Assembly (NCBI GenBank): GCA_030142905.1
Contig: JASJOG010000042.1
Coordinates: 1,180,501-1,244,500, forward strand
Reading direction: 5' to 3'
Length of the DNA stretch: 64,000 nucleotides
Origin: Heliopora coerulea
Lineage: Eukaryota; Cnidaria; Anthozoa; Scleralcyonacea; Helioporidae
Shown here one piece after another: positions 34,701-42,631 of the stretch (position 1 is the first letter of the stretch; the number at the start of each line of letters is the position of its first letter). Under the pieces are notes generated by a model that was given only the letters and a program-made list of their open reading frames with translations, ran no database searches and was not told the DNA's origin. The translations under genes and the position numbers were made by a program.

Positions 34701-37700
34701 CATGAATATTTAGATCAATCTGCTTAAGGAGAAATCTATGCTCACCATTAACCAGAAAAAATGTTGACCCAGTTAACAAAAGAACGAACGTGAAGCTCCA
34801 ATACATGTCTTAGTTGAGTACCTCTTTAGCAAGATTGCGGATTCTAAATGAAAACAAATCGAAGTTCTCTTAAGACACTAAAATAACAAAAAAATTATTG
34901 CTGAAAAATCGCCTAAACTGGCTGAAGAATCGGATTCTTTACCTTAGTTTGCTGCGGTCGGAGACAGGCTTGTACCCTTTCACAAGCTGGCCAATGCAGC
35001 TGAATCCAATACCTGATATCTGCATCTTATTTATAACAGAAGTGTAGAATTATTTCTAATTGATAAGATCGCGCTCTTAATTAAGGCAGGTGGATGCAGC
35101 CAAAGAAGATACACATCAACATTTTGAGGAAAAGTTCGCTTGGTCTTTCAAAATATTGCCCGGATTTTTTCAAAAAGAAAAACGTAGCCAATTTTAACTA
35201 CGAGGTAAACAGATGCATTAAAATATCCTGTCAACTTTATCACAACTTATCACCGTAAAATGAAATGAGTACTTGGGTTTAAGGTGAAATCGAACCGCAA
35301 AATGTATTTGTGGTATAATATATCATCAATTTTGGATCTTTGCATCGAATATAGTTTGCCGCGTAACCAGTGTTTGATTGTTGCTCGCTCTGTGACAATT
35401 CTAAAATGAACCCCCAGGACACCGTTGGCATTTGGAAGGCCCTAATCCCTGCACTTTATTAACAAACTGCCCGAACAGCCACCAAAAGTAAAAGTCAAAG
35501 TATACACGGAACCCGCTTTCCTTGCAATACTGCCGTATGAACCGCATTTCACAAAATGCAAACCGAACCTCGAATACAATTTTTTTTTACGAGATGGTTT
35601 AATATATGTATATTAATTTTTTCGTATTCACCTTGGAACAAAAGTTGCTGTGCCACGTAACGGGTCAAAGTGGGTTAGACGAAAAGAGTTTTTATAGCGA
35701 TCAATAAGTTCTCAAAAATTTTGATATATCAACCGCGGGCTAAAGATCATTCTGTAGATACTCGACTTTTTGCAGTATTTCTGGTCGGCTGTAAAAGACT
35801 TAATTTTATCGGATCAATTTTTAAAAATGATATGATGTGCCAATTAGATGTGGAACTCTGTTCCATAACGAATATTGCTTGACATAGCCTGTGGAACATA
35901 AGAAGTCAATTCTACACTTAAAAAAGAACACACGACTACGGCATGTATTAGACTATCGTCAGAAAGTGGTATGAGACAATCTTAACAAGAACTGCAGCAT
36001 GTAGATTGTCTTCGACCGTGTCAAAAGGAGCTCTTTTGCAACAAATGGACATAAGGGTTTTGAGACTTATGAGTTGTCTTTTGATAATTAGATTATTTGC
36101 TCGAAATTTCCATGATTAGCGCAGCCAATCCGATTGTATTTGCATTTGACTACGAGTAGGATTACTAAATTAATATAACTGTATATATAATCCTCAGAAA
36201 ATGTTTGCAAATCCCCAACTAAGATCGAACTCGTAACCTCCTTATAGACGGTAAAAGTTTACATATTTAACTAGACACCGTAACAGTAAGAATGTATTTG
36301 TGAATTTACAGATTGCGTTGGTGTGTATAAAAATTCATGTCATTCCAATTTAGCTAACTTCATTGTATCAGTACATTTATGATACACAGCATATCTAGCC
36401 ATCTGTGGCAGTAATTCTATCTGTATACCGTTAAGTAATTAGAAACTACGCAATAATTTGTGCAAGATCTCTGAGTAAAGCAGCTCTTTCGATTCTGTTT
36501 AGTCTAAATCTAAGGACAACTTCAAATCTATGCCGTTCGACCAGATAACGTAATAACTACAAAATTTGAAAGCGCTGTAACTGACCTGAAGATAACTTTT
36601 TAGTGACTGCACGTTTTTAATTAAATGGCAAACTTCTTTACCACACACTAGGATCGACTGATTCCGTGTGGTAAATGACAATATTTTGAGGCAAGTGATG
36701 CGATCTGAATAAGTATCACGCATTATACTTGTAATCAATGTTTTAACTGTCAACTAGAATTTATATGCTTCTACATCAGATTTGCTGCCGCGTCAACTCA
36801 CTTAATTTGCAGTTTTTCGAACATCGATCTTTGCACTGCAGCCGATCCGAATCGATTCATCATATCTCGCTCGTCAGTTGTTTCCTGTGAAATGAAAAGT
36901 TTATTAATAACCAATAGCATTTTTGCTGTTCCGTCATTTTTGCTGTAGAAAGGTTGATGTTAGTGAACTTATTTCACACTTCTTCATATATAAAGCCAGT
37001 GCATTGTGTCATCCATACTCCGTTTTCCCAACATCTTTTAAGACTTCAACAATACATTGTCGATTTAAAGAAATTGGCTGTTTCAACTTATTCACCGCCA
37101 TCATCTATATTTTCTCATATGTAAATAAAAAAAAATACAGAAAGTTCAAAAGGTTATTTGTCTGCCCAAAAGTTCACCAATTGCACGTTGAAGAGTTGAC
37201 TGCTCTAGCGAGAGCTCATAAGTAAAGAAAAGTCTGCTGTCGTAAATTATCGCATTTTGTGGAAATTACAATTAAGATCAACCTCAAATCAGAAAAACGC
37301 TGATCTCTTTCTGCTCTGATTTCTACTTCTTTCGCCACAAGTATCACATCACAGCCATCTTTTTTTTTCCTTATCTCATTTTTCATTAGTTTTCAAACCG
37401 TGACAATTTTAATAAGCCTCCAGCATCTCAGCTATATGTAGAAAAACTTGAGAATTTGAGGCAACCATGTGAATAATTTGTTTCAATACCAAAGTGGTTG
37501 TCCAGCTGAGGCTGAAATGCAATTCGCAGTAATATCTAGTATAACAATATGTATGTTATATAAAGCGCAATGAGCTGTCTTTGTATCCCGACATTGAACA
37601 GACAAATTAGTTCCAAAATGTGCTATAAATCATCTTAGGTAGACTGTAAAAAGTTTCTGGAGGACAGAACATGGAAAAAGAAATCAGTTATACCGTAAAA

Positions 37701-37740
37701 AACGCAAGCAGAAAGCCGTATTGTCTGTGAACGTCATTCA
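31775..37740. other. About 6 kb without a supported gene
   Basis: Contains only short open frames. The segment may be intron and 5' flank of the minus-strand gene ending at 31270 (see the candidate exon at 34943-34999). No complete mobile element is visible. Confidence 0.35.
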
Positions 37741-37825
37741 TAACTGATGTTTTATGTTCGTGCACACACACACATACACATATATATACATATATACATA
37801 GTGAGATTTCGCTTAAAAGTTTATG

Positions 37826-37867
37826 GTTGCTACTCCGAGTTTCATGCGGATGCGATCTTCAGGCAAC
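37826..37867 (-). ncRNA. Hammerhead ribozyme (Penelope-like type)
   Basis: Minus strand: GTTGC, core CTGAAGA, short helix II, GAA, helix III ACT-CGG-AGT, cleavable AGTA, then GCAAC closing helix I with GTTGC. All core bases fit the hammerhead consensus (CUGANGA and GAA). Helix II is weaker than in the partner copy (GCAT instead of GCGT). Confidence 0.7.
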
Positions 37868-37984
37868 TGAAACAGCGTCGATTCATTGTCTCCTTTTTCT
37901 CTGTTCATTGACGTCATGCTTTGCGCGGGTTGGATGACTCATCGCTATTGTCCTCGTGTGGCTTGTTTTTGAGATGAGAAATCT

Positions 37985-38173
37985 GTTCCGGTGTCTGCAT
38001 TTTGAGACGATCTCTGATCTTTTGTTGAGAAGGTTTTTTAGGCGTGCCTTTATGATGCAAAGTTTTTCCTCTAGGCAAAGGTTACATCTTTTTGCTCCGC
38101 TTGTGTAGACCGCGGCCCTTTTCAGACCGTCCATTTTATGCCGAAAGATTGGTTTTACGATTTTAGATCCCAT
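37985..38173 (-). pseudogene. Penelope-like GIY-YIG endonuclease, C-terminal fragment
   Basis: Contains KRCNLCLEEKLCIIKARLK followed by LLNKRSEIVSKCRHRNRFL. This Cys/Lys pattern is the conserved end of the endonuclease in GIY-YIG-bearing Penelope-like elements. Reverse transcriptase and the catalytic GIY-YIG core are absent. Confidence 0.75.
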
Positions 38174-38283
38174 ACGTATTTTGGTAGTTCAGTCTCATTT
38201 CAATAGCGATGAGTCATCCAATCCCCGCAAACCATGACGTCAATGAACAGAGAAAAAGGAGACAATGAATCGACGCTGTTTCA

Positions 38284-38325
38284 GTTGCCTGAAGATCGCA
38301 TCCGCGTGAAACTCGGAGTAGCAAC
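38284..38325 (+). ncRNA. Hammerhead ribozyme (inverted partner)
   Basis: Same fold as 37826-37867 on the opposite strand: GTTGC/GCAAC helix I, CTGAAGA, helix II CGC/GCG with an extra U-U, GAA, helix III ACT/AGT, cleavage triplet GTA. The core is intact. Confidence 0.75.
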
Positions 38326-38640
38326 CATAAGCTTTTAAGCGAAATCTCACTACATTTAAGCTCTGCCCCACATAGTATTGAACACTCTTGGATTCATCGT
38401 AAACATTATCATCTCAGTTATATACATATATACATATATACATGTCAGCATGTGGACATATTAGGAGCTTTGTATCTTCATTTTAATCTCACTTCAGCAG
38501 TCAGTCATTGGCCACTTTAATGTATTAAGGTTGACTGAAGTATTTACAGTTACAGATTTGACTATAAATGCTTGTTACGATGTTCGTGTTTGCCAAAATT
38601 TATGCAATTTGCTGTATGTGCATATATTAAAAAAATAAAA

Positions 38641-38912
38641 AATTACTTTTATATAATATATATAAAATATATATATATATGCCTTTTAAAATAAAATAAA
38701 TAATAAAATTTAATTAAATTTAAATAAATTAAATTAAAATTTAAAATAAAATAATATATATATGCTTTTTAAAAATAAAATAAATGGACCAAATCATGGG
38801 AAATTTCCCAGCAAGTAGAGTGCTCGATACAAGATTGTAGAGCTATTTAATAATATTTAATAATATGTTTAATGACAAGCTGTAATATTTATATATATAT
38901 ATATATATGTAA
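38641..38912. repeat. AT-rich low-complexity block with TA microsatellite
   Basis: AAATAAA/TATATA tracts with a (TA)n run directly against the retrozyme-like copy at 38913. Confidence 0.85.
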
Positions 38913-39068
38913 CTACAGACGGAACCGTTTCGGCCTACTGGGCCTCATCAGTGTAGTGCTGACGAGCAGGATGAAGCCTATATTATATAGGCAATTCAAT
39001 GGTCCCACACTAGTGGTACATCTAAGCCATGCCAGAGTGCTCTAACTAGAGACTAGTGAACGTGCGCA
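38911..39068 (-). mobile_element. Retrozyme-like repeat, copy A (partial)
   Basis: Shares the ribozyme plus CCTATATTATATAGGCAA, GTGGTACATCTAAGCCATGC and ACTAGAGACTAGTGA segments with the 40.4-kb copies. It is flanked on both sides by (TA)n. Confidence 0.75.
38913..38956 (-). ncRNA. Hammerhead ribozyme, copy A (intact core)
   Basis: Minus strand: CTACA, core CTGATGA, helix II GGCC/GGCC with loop CAGTA, GAA, helix III ACGG-TT-CCGT, cleavage after GTC, then TGTAG pairing with CTACA (helix I). Every conserved base is present. The 2-nt loop on helix III is the minimal form known from Penelope-like and newt-type hammerheads, which often work as dimers. Confidence 0.85.
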
Positions 39069-39330
39069 ATATATATATATGTATATATATTTATATTAGT
39101 GTATGTTATTTTATATATATATAATATATATAAAATAACATACGTCCTACGCACGCTCTCATTGGACGAGCCTCATTTTCTTTCAGAGTACAGAGACACG
39201 TTTGACGTCATTTTCACGTTGTATTAGAGTACGGAGATATGGATGACGTCACGAAAGCTCGAGAAAACCTTGGTTATTTTATAAAACAAATAGAACATAG
39301 CTTTCATGTCTCCATACTGAGACAGAAGCA

Positions 39331-39433
39331 TGAATGACGCCATTTCAACTAGAAAAATACCAGAAAACACTTGGCTACGCCTCGTGTTTTCACTAGGTAT
39401 TTTTAGGTTGAAATGACGTCATTCATGTTTCTA
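39331..39433. repeat. Foldback repeat
   Basis: AGCATGAATGACGCCATTTC and its near complement (GAAATGACGTCATTCATG) form arms around an approximately 40-bp centre. Confidence 0.65.
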
Positions 39434-39921
39434 TCACACCACAGACACTCAAGCAATTTTCTATTTGTTAAATTTAAGTAGTGCCATGATATGAGGGGAG
39501 TTAGTGATTAAATGTCTCCGAAAGCCGAAGGAAGTTTGGGGAAGTGCCTAGGGCGTTAGCCCAAGAGACTTTGACAAACCTTCCGAGGCTTGAGGGGACA
39601 TTTAATTACTCATTTCCCTATATGTCATGGTATTAATTTGTAATACCATGATGAACGACAAAATTTACTTGATATTGTTTGAAGTTCTTTTTGGAATGTT
39701 AGTATTGTTCATGGTGGGCATCAGTACTTGTATTAAATGAGTTGTTCAATACTTAAATCTAAAAGCATCATTTGATGTTCGGTCATGTATGTTAATGAGG
39801 GAGAATTTTTCATCTTTTGAGGGAAAATTGGTAAAAGTATGCATTCTGAGGGAATTTAGGGATTAAATCTCCAATTGAGAACAATAGAAACGGAGATGAT
39901 CATGGTATTTATATACGTATA

Positions 39922-40115
39922 AAGGCACATGTATCTTTATCACATATATAGATCCGACACGCTTATGATTTTCTTTTGTCTTTTCCTCATGAATTTTTAA
40001 TGAATTTTATAAGTAATATACATAAAATTCATTGAAAATTCATGAGGAAAAGACAAAAGAAAATCATAAGCGTGTCGGATCTACTGTATATATGTGATAA
40101 AGATACATGTGCCTT
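39922..40115. repeat. Long near-perfect palindrome
   Basis: Arms of about 85-90 bp: GGCACATGTATCTTTATCAC to CATGAATTTTTAATGAATTT and its mirror, ending at the GATACATGTGCC segment. Foldback MITE; no coding content. Confidence 0.85.
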
Positions 40116-40320
40116 AATATGTGAAGAAGAAGTTCATTTTTTTCGACTTACCAACGATAAAGTTCAAAACTTTCGTCACGAATTCGCGTATTAAGAGGTG
40201 AATTTCATATCTCATTTAAAAAACTCGCAGTTCGTGCTTTGTTGGGTTTAAAACACTCAGCTATCGCCTCGTGTTTTAAATCCCGATAAAGAACTCCTGC
40301 TCGGTTTTTAAACATTACAT

Positions 40321-40345
40321 ATATAAATATATATATATATATATA

Positions 40346-40389
<44 letters not shown>

Positions 40390-40447
40390 TATACATATAC
40401 ATACATACATACATACATACATACATACATACATACATACATACATA
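40321..40447. repeat. TA and CATA microsatellites
   Basis: (TA)n then (CATA)n run directly into the retrozyme-like tandem repeat. The Tyr/Met-rich short frames are artefacts. Confidence 0.95.
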
Positions 40448-40448
40448 A

Positions 40449-40492
40449 CTGCAGACGGAACCGTTTCGGCCTAATGGGCCTCATCAGTGCAG
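40449..40492 (-). ncRNA. Hammerhead ribozyme, copy B (intact core)
   Basis: Same fold as copy A, with helix I CTGCA/TGCAG instead of CTACA/TGTAG. This compensatory change between the two copies supports the helix. Helix II loop is CATTA. All core bases intact. Confidence 0.85.
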
Positions 40493-40678
40493 CGCTGACA
40501 AGCAGGATGGAGAAGCCTACATTATATAGGCAACTCAAATGTGCCACGGATGTGGTACATCTAAGCCATGCCAGAGCGCTCTAACTAGAGACTAGTGAGC
40601 GTGCGCAAATCCGCTAGCGGCATGACTCAAATTGAAGAGCGCTCAATATGGACCTAGGGAACATAGAGCGATATCTAA

Positions 40679-40722
40679 CTCCAGACGGAACCGTTTCGGC
40701 CTAGTGGGCCTCATCACTGCAG
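40679..40722 (-). ncRNA. Hammerhead ribozyme, copy C (defective)
   Basis: Helices II and III match copy B, but the first core base is G (GTGATGA) and helix I has a mismatch (TGGAG against CTGCA). C3 is needed for catalysis, so this copy should not cleave. Confidence 0.75.
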
Positions 40723-40784
40723 TGCTGACAAGCAGGATGGAGAAGCCTACATTATATAGGCAACTCAATATATATATATATATA

Positions 40785-41880
40785 TAAACCATCAGTATAA
40801 GTTCAATCTTTATTTTATTTTCAACGTTTCGGGGCCTGCCCCTTTATCAAGAATAACACGATAGCAGATAAAACTAACTTATATAACAAAAAATTTTCTA
40901 ATTAACATATATCTTTACAAAATATTTAAAAATGTAAATTAAAAATCCCGAAGGTTTAACCCATATGGTAAAAATGCGTTTAATTTATATACCCAAAAGC
41001 TCTCTCTCGCCGTGGGATCCCTTGTATTCGTCTTATCAATAATTTTAACCACTAAATCACTTAAGCCCTCATGCCCATCTCCAAAAAAATGTGAATACAA
41101 GTGCTCCCCCGGGATATTTCGTTGTCCTCTACCATATCTATTAAGGCTACTCTTGTGGTTATTAAAGCGTGTCCTAAATGTATTGATTGTGCTACCAATA
41201 TATTGTTTACCACACCTTCTACACTTAATGAGATAAACAACCCCATTAGAATCACAATCAAATTCATAATTGATCACATACTTTCTTTTCCCCAGACTAT
41301 TCGTAAAATTCTCCCCTTCTTCCACAAAATTACAAATTTGACATCTTATCTTACCGCACTTAACCATACTCCCTTTATTAGATCGCCTATTTCCAACCTT
41401 ACTTCTTACTAATTCATCCTTCAAATTCTTTGGTCTTCGAAAACTTACCCGGCGAGGTGGTTCAGTAAAGATTTGCTTCACGTCATCCGAAGCATGCAAA
41501 ATATTAACAAATTCCCTCATTTTATACCCAATACGAGAGAACGCTGGATGAAAACCTATCGACAGCGTTACTCTTTCTTCCGAATTACCACGCCCCGAAT
41601 CCCGTACAAGTAAGCTACTTCTATCAACCTCCCTCGCTCGTTGTAATTGATTATCAACCTCCCCAGATTTAAAACCTCTCTTAGTTAAATAACTCTTAAG
41701 TTCAATAACCCTACTCTCAAAGACTTCCTCTGAATCACAAATCCTTCAAAGTCTCAATGCCTGGCCGTAAGGTATACCCTTTTTTACGTGTCTGGGGTGA
41801 CATGAAGCATAATCCAGATATTGATACGCATCTGTTTTCTTACAATACACATCCGTACACAATCTGCCTTCGAATAATTT
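40785..41880 (-). repeat. Inverted copy of the Penelope-like element 3' end
   Basis: Reverse complement of about 43987-45084. The 193-codon endonuclease frames in both arms encode the same protein, so the arms are close to identical and the duplication is recent. Confidence 0.9.
40939..41520 (-). CDS. GIY-YIG endonuclease domain of Penelope-like element (inverted copy)
   Basis: Open for 193 codons. KCGKIRCQICNF supplies a Cys cluster before GVVYLIKCRRCGKQYIGST, which is the GIY-YIG core (here VYL...YIG), followed by RTRFNNHKSSL and the C-terminal ESFWVYKLN with the catalytic-type Glu. The family nicks target DNA for reverse transcription. This copy lacks the reverse transcriptase, so it is a fragment even though the domain looks intact. 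Confidence 0.8.
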   Translation of the reverse strand: MREFVNILHASDDVKQIFTEPPRRVSFRRPKNLKDELVRSKVGNRRSNKGSMVKCGKIRCQICNFVEEGENFTNSLGKRKYVINYEFDCDSNGVVYLIKCRRCGKQYIGSTINTFRTRFNNHKSSLNRYGRGQRNIPGEHLYSHFFGDGHEGLSDLVVKIIDKTNTRDPTARESFWVYKLNAFLPYGLNLRDF

Positions 41881-42522
41881 GGTTCCGAAAGGTCTTCAGT
41901 TAAAGAAGTCAGCCTGTATTGGTGATGTTTCTGCGGAGTTTTTAAGAAATTGGAAGGATACGTTGGGAAAGGCGGAATTTGAACTAATTAGGCTTTTGAG
42001 AGCTGAGGTAAAGCGTAAGAGAGATGAGAAATTAAAGCAATGGGATGCGAAGTGGGTTTCATTGAATGCGGAGTTTGACAAGCACGTAGTGACGAGCCTG
42101 AAAGAACGTCTTAAAAGAGAAGAGACAAGGACAAAGGAGAAATTAGCAGACCGACGTAGGAAGAAAATGGATGGTTTAAAAGATGGATTAAGACAGCAGC
42201 GACGGAGATTATCCTGGAGGACATTACAGGGGTTATGTAATCGGATGGAAGAAGTTGAACGCTTTAATCGATTAACAACAACTGGAACTAGACAAGAAAG
42301 AAGGGTAGGTGAATATGAAACTAGAATGATGGGTTTAGAAAGGCAACAACAGAACTGGGAGAGAAAACAGAAGAGACAAGAACGGTTGGTTGAAGAAGTA
42401 GCGTTGGCGGACCAGAGTAATGATGATCATACAAGGTACTTTGTTTCGGATAATGTGGTAAATTTGTCTAAAACAGCGGCGTTCTTGAGGTTATACACTA
42501 TCTAAAATATAGGAAACAAGCT

Positions 42523-42558
42523 TCTCGACGTTTCGAGCGAAGGCCCTTCGTCCGGAGA
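42523..42558 (-). ncRNA. Hammerhead-like motif, left arm
   Basis: Minus strand reads TCTC, CGGACGA, helix II, GAA ACGTC and GAGA, which pairs with TCTC as helix I. The core strand has G where U4 is required (CGGACGA against CTGACGA). Helix III is the self-complementary ACGT with no loop, as in dimeric hammerheads. Confidence 0.45.
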
Positions 42559-42595
42559 TTATTGGCATGGAATACTACTAATTCCATGCTACTAA

Positions 42596-42631
42596 TCTCC
42601 GGACGAAGGGCCTTCGCTCGAAACGTCGAGA
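42596..42631 (+). ncRNA. Hammerhead-like motif, right arm
   Basis: Mirror image of 42523-42558 with the same U4 to G change. Confidence 0.45.

Larger units (their letters stand above)
37799..38352. mobile_element. Penelope-like element 3' fragment with inverted hammerhead arms
   Basis: Arms 37799-37949 and 38202-38352 are near-perfect reverse complements. Between them the minus strand encodes the C-terminal end of a Penelope-like GIY-YIG endonuclease. Each arm contains a hammerhead ribozyme, one per strand. A CA/TA microsatellite abuts the left edge. This fits a truncated Penelope-like element with an inverted copy of its own terminal ribozyme region. Confidence 0.75.
40448..40769 (-). mobile_element. 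Retrozyme-like tandem repeat, copies B and C (230-bp unit)
   Basis: The segment beginning CAGACGGAACCGTTTCGGCC occurs at about 40452 and 40682, giving a 230-bp unit followed by a second, partial unit that stops in (TA)n. Each unit begins with a hammerhead on the minus strand. A tandem of ribozyme-bounded non-coding units is the defining layout of retrozymes, which yield circular RNAs after self-cleavage. No ORF. Confidence 0.8.

Noticed and set aside
37883..38173. The whole 96-codon frame as one protein
   Set aside because: Only the part to about 37985 matches the Penelope-like endonuclease end; the rest runs into the ribozyme arm.
40205..40547. Tyr/Ile/Met-rich frames
   Set aside because: Translation of TA/CATA microsatellites.
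41012..41412. Plus-strand frames of 74-103 codons
   Set aside because: Antisense shadows of the inverted Penelope-like endonuclease; the same shadows recur at 44456-44856.
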